Assembly (NCBI RefSeq): GCF_023218175.1 | Contig: NZ_JALPTH010000007.1 | Coordinates: 222,304-286,303, forward strand | Reading direction: 5' to 3' | From: Streptomyces lichenis | Lineage (GTDB): Bacteria; Actinomycetota; Actinomycetes; Streptomycetales; Streptomycetaceae | Length of the DNA: 64,000 bases | Part shown: positions 1 through 8,501 of the stretch, piece by piece | Layout of the letters: the number at the start of each line of letters is the position of its first letter | Position numbering within the stretch: the stretch's first letter is position 1 | Position numbers and translations under genes: made by a program | Notes under the pieces: model-generated | Database searches by the model: none | The model's input: the letters and a program-made list of their open reading frames with translations, nothing else | What the model was told of the DNA's origin: nothing

Positions 1-73
1 GTGCCGGACGCCGGTGACCCATCGTCTAGAGTGCGGTGCCGGTCGACGGCGCACCGGCGAGGGGGAGCGGGAT

Positions 74-550
74 ATGAGCGCGCAACTGCGTGATGTGGCG
101 GAGGACTTGGCGAAGGTCCTGTGGCGGGAGCACACCGTGTACCGGGAGCGCTCCGGGGGTGTGGTGATACGCGGCGAGCATGTGCGGCGCTGGATCAGCC
201 TGGCGCCCACCGGAGGACGGGACGAGCTCCGGCTGCGCGCCGGGCGCATCCTGGCCGGCGGCACCACCGCCCCGGCCCGCTCCGAGGTGCTGATGCCCCG
301 GTCCGCCTCTTCCGCCGAACTGGCCGCCGCCTGCCGCCGGTTGCTCGCCGAGACGGCCTCCGACCCCGGCCCGGCCACCCGCGCCGGACGGCCGGCGGCA
401 GCGTCCGCCGGATCCCGCCGCCGCACCCGGCGGGAGCGTCGCCCCACCGCCCGCAGGTCCCGGCACACCGGCCTGAGCGCCGCGGTGGTGGTGCTCTGCG
501 TCGCCGGGGTGGTGGCCTACGCGGTGTGGGGCGCCGCCGCCCCGTACTGA
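74..550 (+). CDS. Unknown protein with a single C-terminal membrane segment
   Basis: Function not recognised. The 158-residue product has a soluble N-terminal part (about 1-95, opening with the helix LRDVAEDLAKVLW), an Arg/Ala/Pro-rich linker (about 105-135) and one hydrophobic segment (about 138-157) that ends almost at the C-terminus. It looks tail-anchored with its N-terminal domain in the cytoplasm. ATG 74 is preferred over the in-frame GTG at 14 because a GGGGGAG run lies just upstream and the protein fold seems to begin there. It stands upstream of the YerB-like lipoprotein on the same strand, 112 bp away. No catalytic motif is visible. Confidence 0.7.
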   Translation: MSAQLRDVAEDLAKVLWREHTVYRERSGGVVIRGEHVRRWISLAPTGGRDELRLRAGRILAGGTTAPARSEVLMPRSASSAELAAACRRLLAETASDPGPATRAGRPAAASAGSRRRTRRERRPTARRSRHTGLSAAVVVLCVAGVVAYAVWGAAAPY

Positions 551-662
551 GCCGCCCGCAGCGGAGCCCGGCCGGCGAGCCATGGCGGCGGCCCGGCCGG
601 CCGTGCTCCACTGGACGCAGGACGTGCCCGCCCCGGGGCGGGCACGGGCGAGGAGCGGGCCG

Positions 663-1646
663 ATGGGTGCCATACGCGGACGCGGACGGGCCGGCACGGC
701 GGCGGCCGGGGTGCTGTGCGCCGTACTCGCCGCGGGACTGACCGGATGCCCGGCCCCCGCCCCGGACCGCACCGCTCCCAGCGCCCCGGCCCGCGGGGTG
801 TCACCGCTCACCGGGCTGCCCGCGCGCGAGGCCGCGCCGGTCCTGGCCGTCAAGATCGACAACGTCGGGCCGGCCCGGCCGCACACCGGGCTGGGCGCGG
901 CCGACCTGGTCTACGCCGAGCAGGTCGAGGCCGGGCAGAGCCGGCTGCTCGCGGTGTTCTCCTCCCGGCTCCCGCCGCGGGTCGGCCCGGTGCGCAGCGC
1001 CCGGGAGGCCGACCTGGAGCTGCTGCGCCAGTTCGGCCGGCCGGCGCTCGCCTACTCCGGGGCGCAGAGCGCGCTGATCCCGCTGATCAAGGCCGCGCCG
1101 CTGTACCCGCTGCCGCCGGAGGCCGCCCCGGCCGCCTATCGGCGCGAACCGTCCCGGCCCGCGCCGCACAACCTCTATCTGCGGCCCCGGGCGGCCCTGG
1201 ACGCCGCCCCGCGCGCCGAGCGGGCGCGGGACATCGGCTTCCGCTTCGGTGCGGCGCCGCCCGGCGGGAAGCGGGTCACCGAGCACACCGTCCGCTTCCC
1301 GGCCGCCCGGTTCACCTTCACCTGGTCGCCCGGCGAGCGCCGCTGGCGGGTGGCGATGGACGGCCGCCCCGCCCGTACCACCGACGGCGGGCCGCTGACC
1401 GCGGCGACCGTCGTGGTGCAGGACACCGAGGTACGCCCCTCCCGCTTCCACGACCGCTGGGGCAGCGTCTCCCCGTACACCGAGACCACCGGCTCCGGTA
1501 CGGCGCTGGTGCTGCGCGACGGCCGGAGCCACGAGGCCCGGTGGAGCCGCCCCGGGGCGGGCGGCGGCACCACCTTCACCACCCCGGAGGGGCGGCCGCT
1601 GTCCTTCGCCCCCGGGCCGGTGTGGATCGTGCTCGCCGCGCGATGA
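663..1646 (+). CDS. DUF3048 (YerB-like) lipoprotein
   Basis: A 327-residue exported lipoprotein. The signal peptide ends in the lipobox LTGC, so the mature protein should be lipid-anchored at Cys about 26. The body matches the two-part DUF3048/YerB family. Visible family landmarks are VKIDNVGPARPHTGL near residue 65, GPVRSAR near 110 and YSGAQ near 135, followed by the C-terminal DUF3048 subdomain from about 215. The biochemical role of the family is not established; a cell-envelope function is inferred from location. ATG 663 has GAGGAG eight bases upstream and places the signal peptide at the N-terminus, unlike the in-frame ATG at 582. It converges on the aldo/keto reductase gene 24 bp downstream. 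Confidence 0.9.
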   Translation: MGAIRGRGRAGTAAAGVLCAVLAAGLTGCPAPAPDRTAPSAPARGVSPLTGLPAREAAPVLAVKIDNVGPARPHTGLGAADLVYAEQVEAGQSRLLAVFSSRLPPRVGPVRSAREADLELLRQFGRPALAYSGAQSALIPLIKAAPLYPLPPEAAPAAYRREPSRPAPHNLYLRPRAALDAAPRAERARDIGFRFGAAPPGGKRVTEHTVRFPAARFTFTWSPGERRWRVAMDGRPARTTDGGPLTAATVVVQDTEVRPSRFHDRWGSVSPYTETTGSGTALVLRDGRSHEARWSRPGAGGGTTFTTPEGRPLSFAPGPVWIVLAAR

Positions 1647-1670
1647 GCCGGGGGCCGGGGGCGCTCGCGG

Positions 1671-2558
1671 TCAGGCCGCGGTGCTCAGCCGGGCGAGCTG
1701 CTCCTCGCTCAGGGTGAGGAAAGGCGCCTGCGCGGAGTCGCGTACGCTCTCGGCCCGGCGCGCCCCGGGAATCGGGATCACACACGGCGACAGCGCCAGC
1801 ATCCAGGCCAGGCAGACCCGCTGCGGGCTCGCCCCGACCTCCTCGGCCACCTCGTGGAACGCCCGGTGCTCCGAACCCAGCGCGGACGCCCCGCCGATGC
1901 CGCCCAGCGGGCTCCACGGCAGGAAGGCCAGGCCCAGCTCCTCGCACAGCTCCAGCTCGGGCAGGCTGGAGCGGAACGCGGGGGAGAACTGGTTCTGCAC
2001 CGCCACCAGCCGCTCGCCCAGGATGTCCCGGGCCAGCCGGATCTGCTCCGGGTCGGCGTTGGAGATCCCGGCGCCGCGGATCTTCCCCGCGTCGTACAGC
2101 TCCTTCAGCGCGCCGAGGGTCTCCTCGTACGGCACCTCGGGGTCCGGCCGGTGGTGCTGGTACAGCCCGATCGCCTCCACGCCCAGCCGGCGCAGCGACC
2201 CCTCCACCGCCTCGCGGAGATAGCCGGCCGAGCCGTCCAGGGCCCAGGTGCCGTCCGGGCGGGTGTGGCCGCCCTTGGTGGCGACCAGCACCGAGGAGGT
2301 GTCCCCGCCGTACTCCCGCAGCGCCCGGGCGATCAGGAGCTCGTTGTGGCCGGGGTCGGAGGTGTCGAGGTGGTAGGCGTCGGCGGTGTCGATCAGGGTG
2401 ACGCCCGCGTCGAGCGCCGCGTGCACCGTGGCGACGGCCTGCCGCTCGTCGGGCCGGCCCTCCACGGAGAGCGGCATGGCGCCCAGTCCGACGGCGCCGA
2501 TCCGGTCCTCTCCGATGCGGCGGGTGGGCAGGGCGGAGTGTGGGGATGTCTGAGTCAC
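1671..2558 (-). CDS. Aldo/keto reductase
   Basis: A 295-residue NADPH-dependent oxidoreductase of the aldo/keto reductase superfamily, presumed cytosolic and of unknown carbonyl substrate. The catalytic tetrad is recognisable: Asp and Tyr in DTADAYHL, Lys in VATKGG and His in QHHRPD. The C-terminal cofactor half carries IPGARRAESVRD, the usual phosphate-binding stretch. GTG 2558 is chosen because GAGG lies eight bases upstream and homologues begin close to there; an upstream GTG at 2597 has no ribosome binding site. It lies 125 bp downstream of a LysR gene on the same strand, so that regulator may control it. Confidence 0.88.
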   Translation of the reverse strand: MTQTSPHSALPTRRIGEDRIGAVGLGAMPLSVEGRPDERQAVATVHAALDAGVTLIDTADAYHLDTSDPGHNELLIARALREYGGDTSSVLVATKGGHTRPDGTWALDGSAGYLREAVEGSLRRLGVEAIGLYQHHRPDPEVPYEETLGALKELYDAGKIRGAGISNADPEQIRLARDILGERLVAVQNQFSPAFRSSLPELELCEELGLAFLPWSPLGGIGGASALGSEHRAFHEVAEEVGASPQRVCLAWMLALSPCVIPIPGARRAESVRDSAQAPFLTLSEEQLARLSTAA

Positions 2559-2683
2559 CGCTCCAGCCTCGGTGCCGGGCGCGGTCCTGTCCAACACGGA
2601 ACGCTGATGGCGGCCATCGCCCGTGGCGATCGCCGCCCGCGGTGATCAGCGGCGGTGACCACTTCGCCGCCGGGCCGGGCGGT

Positions 2684-3577
2684 TCAGGCCGGGCCGTCGT
2701 CGCGGGCCGCGTCCAGCCGGGCGAGCAGCGCCCGGACCGCCGCGGACGCCCGCACCCCGTCCGGGCGGGCCACCGAGACCTCCCAGCAGGTGTCCCGGTC
2801 CAGCTCCCGCCGGACCAGCCCGCGCGCCTGGTCCTTGGCCGCCACGGACCGCGGCACCAGCGCCACCGCGTGCCCGCCGGCCACCACCTCCAGCAGCTTG
2901 TGCACATCGTCCAGCTGCATCGCGACGGTCCGCACCACCCCGGCCGCGGCGAACACCGCGTCCGCCGCCGCGCGCGCACCCCACTGCGGATGCAGGTCCA
3001 CGAACGGCTCGCCCGCCAGCAGCGCCGGCGGCAGCGGCCGCGTACCGTCCGCCAGCCGGTGGCCCGGCGCGCACAGCAGCACCATCCGCTCCCGGGCCAG
3101 CGGCCGCAGCCGCACCCCCGCCGCGTCCCCGGGCCCGGCGGTGAACGCCACATCGAGCCGGCCCCGCCGCAGCCGCTCCAGCAGCACCGCCGAACCGGCC
3201 TGCTCCACCCGCACCTCCACCGAGGGGTGGCGCGCCCCGAAGGCGACCAGCAGGCCGAACGGGTCCGCCGCGCCCATGCACTGCTCGGTGCCCACCCGCA
3301 GGGTGCCGACCACCGCGTCCCGCACCGCCGCGACCGCCTCCCGGGCCGCCGCCGCGCCGGCCAGGGTGCGCCGCGCCTCCACCAGCAGCGCCCCGCCCGC
3401 GTCGGTCAGCCGCACCCCGCGCGCGGTGCGGCGGAAGAGCTCGGCGCCCAGGTCGCGTTCCAGCGCCCGCAGCGATGCCGAGAGCCCGGACTGCGCCAGA
3501 CGCAGCCGGGCGGCGGCCCGGGTGACGTTTCCCTCCTCGGCGACCGCCACGAAATGTTCCAGATGCCGCAGCTCCAC
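2684..3577 (-). CDS. LysR-family transcriptional regulator
   Basis: A 297-residue LysR regulator. The winged HTH occupies residues 1-60 (MELRHLEHFVAVAEEGNVTR, then AAARLRLAQSGLSASLRALE), followed by the dimerisation helix and a periplasmic-binding-like effector domain from about 90. The effector domain contains the common GTEQCMGAADPF and AFTAGPG stretches. The effector is unknown. The aldo/keto reductase gene follows on the same strand. The region upstream of its start contains the phased GGAAAC array at 3592-3763, so the array lies where this promoter and any autoregulatory site should be. Confidence 0.9.
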   Translation of the reverse strand: MELRHLEHFVAVAEEGNVTRAAARLRLAQSGLSASLRALERDLGAELFRRTARGVRLTDAGGALLVEARRTLAGAAAAREAVAAVRDAVVGTLRVGTEQCMGAADPFGLLVAFGARHPSVEVRVEQAGSAVLLERLRRGRLDVAFTAGPGDAAGVRLRPLARERMVLLCAPGHRLADGTRPLPPALLAGEPFVDLHPQWGARAAADAVFAAAGVVRTVAMQLDDVHKLLEVVAGGHAVALVPRSVAAKDQARGLVRRELDRDTCWEVSVARPDGVRASAAVRALLARLDAARDDGPA

Positions 3578-3591
3578 GCCCCCGAGTCTAA

Positions 3592-3763
3592 GGAAACGCC
3601 CGCCGGGCCCGGGAAACGCCCAACGCCCCGAGGAGACGACGCCCGCCGGGCCCGGGAAACGCCCACCGGGCCTGGGAAACCCCCACCGGGTCCTGGGAAA
3701 CCCTTACCGGGCCTGGGAAACACCCCGCCCGGCCCGGGCAACGCACGCGAGATCATGGGCAAC
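3592..3763. repeat. Phased GGAAAC/GGCAAC tandem array
   Basis: Imperfect direct repeats led by GGAAAC (or GGAGAC, GGCAAC) followed by 14-15 bases such as GCCCACCGGGCCTG. Starts are at 3592, 3612, 3632, 3655, 3675, 3696, 3716, 3737 and 3758, giving spacings of 20, 20, 23, 20, 21, 20, 21 and 21 bp. This is about two helical turns. The array fills most of the 320-bp gap between the LysR start and the next gene at 3898, and no gene is supported in it. The same core motif recurs at 13384-13410 and 52308-52462. Confidence 0.85.
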
Positions 3764-3885
3764 GGCCCACCGGACCCGGAGCCCGGGGACCACCTCCCGG
3801 TCCCGCGATCCACCTCGCGGGCACGATCCGGCCGTCCCGCCCCGGGGAAACCGCCGAACCCCGCCCCCCGGTCCGCGCGCGGCGC

Positions 3886-3891
3886 TACCGT
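3886..3891 (+). promoter_or_regulatory. Leaderless-type -10 box (TACCGT)
   Basis: TACCGT fits the actinobacterial TANNNT -10 consensus and ends six bases before ATG 3898, with no Shine-Dalgarno sequence. A transcript starting at or next to the A of the ATG is predicted. Confidence 0.5.
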
Positions 3892-3897
3892 GCGGGC

Positions 3898-4275
3898 ATG
3901 GACGACGGCATGGACGACGGTGTGCTCCCCGGGGACGGGCAGGACTGGCCCCTCCCGCCCGCCTGGATGTGGGGGTGCGAGGACTGCTTCCGGCTCTACC
4001 GCGAGATGAAGCACCCGGCCGCGCGGGACCCGCTGCCCGGGGCCGCCGTACCGGCCGAGGGCGAGGCGCAGCTCCGCCTCGCCCGGCACATCGCCGCCGA
4101 GCACCGCGCCGAGCTCCCGGGGTACGCCGCCACCTGCCGGGTGTGCGTGGACCACCAGGCCCGTACCGCCCGCGACCGCGCCATGGGCCGCTCCACGCTC
4201 ACCACCGAGCAGCTGGCCCGCGAGCACCGGGCGCGCCACGCCTTCGTCCCGGACAGCACCGTCCACCTCCCCTGA
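3898..4275 (+). CDS. Hypothetical protein with paired Cys motifs
   Basis: Function not recognised. The 125-residue soluble protein has two CxxC pairs, CEDC near residue 27 and CRVC near residue 81, with several His residues between and after them. This suggests a structural zinc site. The N-terminus repeats MDDG twice. The start follows a leaderless-type -10 box. The stop codon TGA is followed after one base by the ATG of the VOC-family gene, so the two are probably co-transcribed. No catalytic motif or membrane segment is visible. Confidence 0.7.
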   Translation: MDDGMDDGVLPGDGQDWPLPPAWMWGCEDCFRLYREMKHPAARDPLPGAAVPAEGEAQLRLARHIAAEHRAELPGYAATCRVCVDHQARTARDRAMGRSTLTTEQLAREHRARHAFVPDSTVHLP

Positions 4276-4276
4276 C

Positions 4277-4636
4277 ATGACCGGACCGCAGCCCTCCCCG
4301 CGCGAGGAGGCCATCCCGGTGCTGCACGTCCGCGACGCCGCCACCGCCGCCGCCTGGTACGCCCGGCTCGGCTTCGTACGGCAGTGGCAGCACCGTTTCG
4401 AGCCGGGTTTCCCGGTCTTCGCCGAAGTCGCCCGCGGGCCCGTCCGGTTGTTCCTCTCCGAGCACCTGGGCGACGCCCGCCCCGACACCCTGGTCTATCT
4501 GCGGGTACGCGATGTGGACGCCGTCGCCGCGGAGTTCGGTGCCGAGCCGGTGGACGCGCCCTGGGCGCGGGAGGTCGAGCTGCGCGATCCGGACGGCAAC
4601 CGGCTGCGCGTCGGCACCCCGCACCCGGAGGCGTGA
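4277..4636 (+). CDS. VOC-family protein (glyoxalase/bleomycin-resistance type)
   Basis: A 119-residue single-domain vicinal-oxygen-chelate protein. It shows the beta-alpha-beta-beta-beta pattern: IPVLHVRDAATAAAWYARLG at the start, a middle strand with RLFLSEHLG, and ELRDPDGNRLRVG at the end. Length and ending resemble bleomycin-binding resistance proteins, which sequester the drug rather than act as enzymes, but the substrate cannot be read from sequence. It begins two bases after the previous stop and is followed 179 bp later by an MFS efflux gene on the same strand. That pairing fits a drug or metabolite tolerance role, which is inference. Confidence 0.85.
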   Translation: MTGPQPSPREEAIPVLHVRDAATAAAWYARLGFVRQWQHRFEPGFPVFAEVARGPVRLFLSEHLGDARPDTLVYLRVRDVDAVAAEFGAEPVDAPWAREVELRDPDGNRLRVGTPHPEA

Positions 4637-4700
4637 CCCCGCGGCCCGGGGCTGGTGAGCGCGGCCGGCTCCCGAGTGGTCCGCCGCCCACCCCGGGCGT

Positions 4701-4713
4701 ACCGTCGAACGGT
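4701..4713. promoter_or_regulatory. Small palindrome upstream of the MFS pump
   Basis: ACCGT-CGA-ACGGT is a 5-bp inverted repeat with a 3-bp centre in the 179-bp gap before the efflux gene. It could be an operator, but no cognate regulator is identified. Confidence 0.3.
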
Positions 4714-4815
4714 GGCCTCCGCCACCGACACCACGGCGCCACCGACGCCGCGGAGGCCGGTCCGCCGCCCGGTGCGACGGGCCACCGCCGTCCCCCAGGC
4801 CTCGGGATCCCCGCC

Positions 4816-6363
4816 ATGACCACACCCGCGCCGGCCCCCGCCCCGCACACCAAGGCCTCGCGGCGGCCGGCCGGCAGCGGCATCGCGCTGCTGGTCATCG
4901 CCGCCTGCCAGCTGATGGTGGTCCTCGACATCACCATCGTGAACATCGCCCTGCCGCACATCCAGCGGTCGCTGGACTTCTCCACCGCTAACCTGTCCTG
5001 GGTGGTCAACGCCTACACCCTCACCTTCGGCGGGCTGCTGCTGCTCGGCGGCCGGGCCGGAGACATCCTGGGCCGCCGGCGGGTGTTCACGGCCGGTGTG
5101 CTGCTCTTCGTCCTCGCCTCCCTGCTCGGCGGCCTGGCGCAGGACTCGGCACAACTGCTGGCCGCCCGCGCCCTCCAGGGCGTCGGCGGCGCCATCGCCT
5201 CACCCACCGCGCTGGCCCTGGTCAGCACCACCTTTCCGGAGGGGCCCGAACGCAACCGCGCCTTCGGGGTGTTCGCCGCGGTGTCGGCCGGCGGCGGCGC
5301 GATCGGGCTGCTGGCCGGCGGGATGCTCGTCGAATGGCTCGACTGGCGCTGGGTGTTCTTCGTCAACGTGCCCATCGGGCTGCTCGTCGTCTTCCTCACC
5401 CCGCGCTACATCCGGGAGTCCGAGCGCCATCCGGGCAACTTCGACCTGGCCGGCGCGCTGACCGCCACCGGCGGCATGGTGCTGCTGGTCTACGGCTTCA
5501 TCCGCGCCTCCCAGCACGGGTGGGGCGACTGGCTCACCGTGCTGTCCTTCGTGGCCGCGGTGGTGCTGCTCGGCGTCTTCGTGCTGATCGAACGCCGGTC
5601 CCGGCAGCCGATCACCCCGCTGCACATGTTCGCCGACCGCAACCGGGCGGGCACCTACGGCATGATGCTCAGCCTGGCCGCCGCCATGTTCGGCATGTTC
5701 TTCTTCCTCACCCTCTTCGTCCAGGACGTCATGGGCTTCACCCCGCTCGCCGCCGGGCTGGCGTTCCTGCCGGTCAGCGCTGTCATCGCGGTCGGCGCCG
5801 GCCTGGCGTCCCGGCTGCTGCCGCGCTTCGGGCCCAAACCGTTCATGATCACCGGCGCTCTGCTCGCGGCCGCGGGCCTCGCCTGGCTGACCCTGGTCGA
5901 CGTGGACTCCACCTATGCCGGCAGCATCCTCGGCCCGATGCTGGTCTTCGGCTTCGGGATGGGCCTGCAGTTCGTCTCGCTGACCCTGATGGCGCTGTCC
6001 GACGTCGCCGTCCGGGAGTCCGGCGCCGCCTCCGGGCTGCTCAACGCCACCCAGCAGGTCGGCGGCTCGCTGGGGCTGTCCATCCTGGTCACCGTCTTCG
6101 GCACCGCCTCCGCCGACGAGGCCGCCCGGCAGATCCGGCAGTTCCTCACCGAGGCCACCCCCGCCGAACAGCTCCGCTTCCGGCTCACCGGGGCGCTGCC
6201 CAAACCGTACGCGGACGCCGTCCTCACCTCCGGCGTCTCCGCCGGGTTCATCGTGGCCGCCGCGCTGGCCGCGGTCGCCGCGGTGATCGCGCTCTTCGTC
6301 ATCCAGGTCCGCCCCTCCGACATCGAGCGCCTCCAGGGCGGCGCCGGCCCCGCCGGACTGTGA
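4816..6363 (+). CDS. DHA2-family MFS multidrug efflux transporter
   Basis: A 515-residue, 14-helix major facilitator of the EmrB/QacA (DHA2) type, expected to export drugs or metabolites using the proton gradient. The first helix carries VVLDITIVNIALPHIQ, the DHA2 motif D1. The loop between helices 2 and 3 has GRAGDILGRRR (motif A), and WRWVFFVNVPIG is the characteristic motif near helix 6. ATG 4816 starts a short hydrophilic tail before helix 1; longer in-frame starts upstream only add non-homologous Arg/Pro sequence. No TetR neighbour is present. The VOC protein upstream is a possible functional partner. Confidence 0.93.
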   Translation: MTTPAPAPAPHTKASRRPAGSGIALLVIAACQLMVVLDITIVNIALPHIQRSLDFSTANLSWVVNAYTLTFGGLLLLGGRAGDILGRRRVFTAGVLLFVLASLLGGLAQDSAQLLAARALQGVGGAIASPTALALVSTTFPEGPERNRAFGVFAAVSAGGGAIGLLAGGMLVEWLDWRWVFFVNVPIGLLVVFLTPRYIRESERHPGNFDLAGALTATGGMVLLVYGFIRASQHGWGDWLTVLSFVAAVVLLGVFVLIERRSRQPITPLHMFADRNRAGTYGMMLSLAAAMFGMFFFLTLFVQDVMGFTPLAAGLAFLPVSAVIAVGAGLASRLLPRFGPKPFMITGALLAAAGLAWLTLVDVDSTYAGSILGPMLVFGFGMGLQFVSLTLMALSDVAVRESGAASGLLNATQQVGGSLGLSILVTVFGTASADEAARQIRQFLTEATPAEQLRFRLTGALPKPYADAVLTSGVSAGFIVAAALAAVAAVIALFVIQVRPSDIERLQGGAGPAGL

Positions 6364-6424
6364 CCACCCGCCGCCGTCCGACAGCGGCCTTACCGGACTC
6401 GGCGGCTTCCTGGACTCGGCTGCC

Positions 6425-6759
6425 ATGGACGACGCGACCTCCGACGACCTAGCGGAACCCGACCCGCTCAGCCGGCTCACCCTCGGCCGGTTGCGCCGCC
6501 GTACCAGCGTCACATGGCGCCGGAGCGGCTGCCCCGGGTCCGCTACCGCCCCACCCAGGGCACCTGTCCGGCTTGGCTGGACTGCCGGGCCCTCGGCCTG
6601 GGCGACGACCCGGCCGCGGTCTTCCTGGACCGCGGCCGGGTGGCGCTCAGCTCCGGCCCGGAGTTCGGCACCGGCGGCGCCGGGTACGCCCGGCTGAATC
6701 CGGCCACCTCCCCGGAGCTGCTCACCGAGGCGGTCCGGCGGATGGCCGCCGCGCTCTGA
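6425..6759 (+). pseudogene. Internally deleted MalY/PatB-type PLP lyase/aminotransferase remnant
   Basis: Two separated ends of a MalY/PatB-like cystathionine beta-lyase/aminotransferase are fused here. Frame 2 from ATG 6425 encodes the typical N-terminus [20 protein letters not shown] (to about 6517). Frame 1 from about 6514 encodes the typical C-terminus: [19 protein letters not shown], then RVALSSGP and [19 protein letters not shown], ending at 6759. The whole centre, including the PLP-binding Lys region, is absent. About 280 of the family's roughly 390 residues are missing, and the remaining parts are out of frame, so no functional enzyme can be made. The good preservation of both ends suggests a fairly recent deletion. 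Confidence 0.8.
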
Positions 6760-6796
6760 CCCCGGCCCGGCGGGCCCCGCCGAGCGGCCCGCGCCC

Positions 6797-7075
6797 TCAG
6801 CCGGCCGACAGGGGCAGCGCGGGCAGCCCGCCCAGCAGAGCGCTGCCCAGCAGCGCCCCGCCCACCGGCAGCGGAGAGGCCTGGCCGGGCTTCTGCCCCT
6901 GCGAGGACTGCCCGCCCAGCAGCCCGGTGCTGTTGAGGTCGGTGGACACCGGGGCGCCCACGGTGGTCGGCGGGGCACCGTCGCCGGCGGCCACGGCGGG
7001 GGAGGCGGCCACCAGACCGGCGCCGACGGCCCCGGCGCACACCGCGGCCATCCGCAGACGGGAAGACGCAGTCAT
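6797..7075 (-). CDS. Small secreted protein
   Basis: A 92-residue exported peptide of unknown function. The signal peptide (about 1-29) ends ASPAVAA, a good signal peptidase I site. The mature part is Gly/Pro/Ser-rich with a hydrophobic tail (LLGSALLGGLPALPL) and no Cys, so it is not a chaplin. ATG 7075 is fixed by an AAGGAG ribosome binding site eight bases upstream; longer in-frame starts lie upstream of that site. It converges with the pseudogene at 6425-6759. Confidence 0.75.
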   Translation of the reverse strand: MTASSRLRMAAVCAGAVGAGLVAASPAVAAGDGAPPTTVGAPVSTDLNSTGLLGGQSSQGQKPGQASPLPVGGALLGSALLGGLPALPLSAG

Positions 7076-7214
7076 CTCATAACTCCTTGTCGGGCCCTGC
7101 GGCCCGGTCGACGCGACTGGGGCCGGGAGCGGTGACGCCCCCGGCGCGAAGTGCAACGACTCGGCCCGCTCCCCGACACGGGCGTCCGGCCCGGGGCGGT
7201 CCGTCGGGACGTTC

Positions 7215-7508
7215 TCAGGGGCCGCTCTCGCGCCGCCGCGGGCGGCGCAGGGCACGGGAGACCCGGTCGACCGCCCAGAGCGCGGTCAGCGCGCAGAGCA
7301 CGAAGGCGCCGAAGAGCAGCAGGCAGAGCAACGCGAGCGCCAGCGGGCCGCCGACCGCCGACATCAGCCGCGCCATCGGGCGGGCCCACACCCCGGCCGT
7401 CCCCACCATCGGGACGGCCACCGCCACCGCCAGCACCACCCCCGGCCGGGACCGCCGCTCGTCCTCGTCCCCTTCCGGCCCGCCGTGTCCGGTATCCGCT
7501 GCCTGCAC
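7215..7508 (-). CDS. Small membrane protein with two helices
   Basis: Function not recognised. The 97-residue product has an acidic N-terminus, two hydrophobic segments (about 24-50 and 53-80) and a very basic C-terminus (RALRRPRRRES), giving a helical hairpin with both ends inside. The GTG start at 7508 has no strong ribosome binding site, so the start is tentative. Composition and the membrane pattern support a real gene. Confidence 0.6.
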   Translation of the reverse strand: MQAADTGHGGPEGDEDERRSRPGVVLAVAVAVPMVGTAGVWARPMARLMSAVGGPLALALLCLLLFGAFVLCALTALWAVDRVSRALRRPRRRESGP

Positions 7509-7707
7509 GGGGCCAGTCTGCCTTGTCAGGTCCGCGCACGTGAGCCGGTACGGGCCATCGAGGGGGCGGGGGCCGACCGGGCTGCCGGTGGCGCCCCGCG
7601 CCCGGCCCCGTACACTCGTCCACCGCTGCCGGGAGTGCCGGCGGGGTCAAGCGAACGACGTGTGCGATCCGCGTGCGATCAACCGAGCCCCGGAAGGGTG
7701 ATGGGAC

Positions 7708-7896
7708 ATGGAATCCGCTGTGCGAGGCGACGCGCCGATCTATGACCGACTGATCGCGGAGCGCGGTGATGTGCCCGGCGATGTGCGGCGCACCGCCGAG
7801 GAGACGCTGCGCAGGCTGACCCGGGCGATGGAGTTCGGGCCGGTGGGACGAACACCGGGCTTCCCGGGCGGCGGTTACCCCGGCCCGGGGATATGA
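7708..7896 (+). CDS. Small conserved-looking hypothetical protein
   Basis: A 62-residue hydrophilic protein of unknown function. Residues 8-42 predict helices (IYDRLIAERGDVPGDVRR, then EETLRRLTRAMEF), followed by a Gly/Pro-rich tail. GGAAGG lies 13 bases before ATG 7708. TACACT at 7613-7618 could be the -10 box of its promoter, leaving a leader of about 85 bases. It is followed convergently by the 7946-8323 gene. Confidence 0.55.
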   Translation: MESAVRGDAPIYDRLIAERGDVPGDVRRTAEETLRRLTRAMEFGPVGRTPGFPGGGYPGPGI

Positions 7897-7945
7897 CCGG
7901 CGGCCGGGTGTGGGCCGCGCCCCCGTCCCACCCGGGGGAGGCGGT

Positions 7946-8323
7946 TCACGGCCGGTCGTCCACCAGGCCGCAGACCCAGGCCAGCGCGTCGTGCACACCG
8001 CGGACATGGGCGGCGCGCTCGGCCTCCTCGGTGGGGTCGCCCAGCTGCACCACGGCCGCGTCCAGCTCCGCCGTGAGCACGTAACTGGACGGGACCCCGC
8101 CGAGAGCGGCGACGGCCGCACCGGTCACCGGTGCCCGCTCCGCCTGGCCCAGCGCCCAGCCGTAGGCGTCCAGGGCGCCGACGGAGAACGCCGTACGCAG
8201 CCCCGGCGTGGCCACCTCGTGCTCCAGCCGCCGGTACGCGCCCTCGACCTGGGCCCGGGGCCGGGTGCCGATCAGCAGGTCCGCGCTCCGGGTGTCCTCG
8301 TTGCGTTCGAAGTCGACTCCCAT
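7946..8323 (-). CDS. Hypothetical soluble protein
   Basis: Function not recognised. A 125-residue protein, mostly helical, beginning MGVDFERNEDTRSADLLIGTRP and ending VCGLVDDRP. It contains no signal peptide, membrane segment or recognisable catalytic motif. ATG 8323 is preferred over the in-frame ATG at 8407 because the upstream extension is Arg/Pro-rich shadow-like sequence. It may have its own promoter, since the next gene upstream on this strand starts at 10265 and ends at 8502. Confidence 0.6.
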   Translation of the reverse strand: MGVDFERNEDTRSADLLIGTRPRAQVEGAYRRLEHEVATPGLRTAFSVGALDAYGWALGQAERAPVTGAAVAALGGVPSSYVLTAELDAAVVQLGDPTEEAERAAHVRGVHDALAWVCGLVDDRP

Positions 8324-8501
8324 ACCCGTACGTCTCACCAGCCTTCGCCGCGGGATGCTTCCTGGTGGGCAAATTCTTCCCCGCCGCGGCCCGGGCCGCC
8401 GCCGCACGCGGGCGGACGCTGCTCCGTTCGGCCCCGTGAGCGCCGTGGCGGCGCGCCCCCCCCGATCGGGGAGCGCGCCGCCGTGGGCCGGACCTCACCG
8501 G

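Noticed and set aside
3592..3763. CRISPR array
   Set aside because: Units are 20-23 bp in total with no unique spacers, and there are no cas genes in the window.
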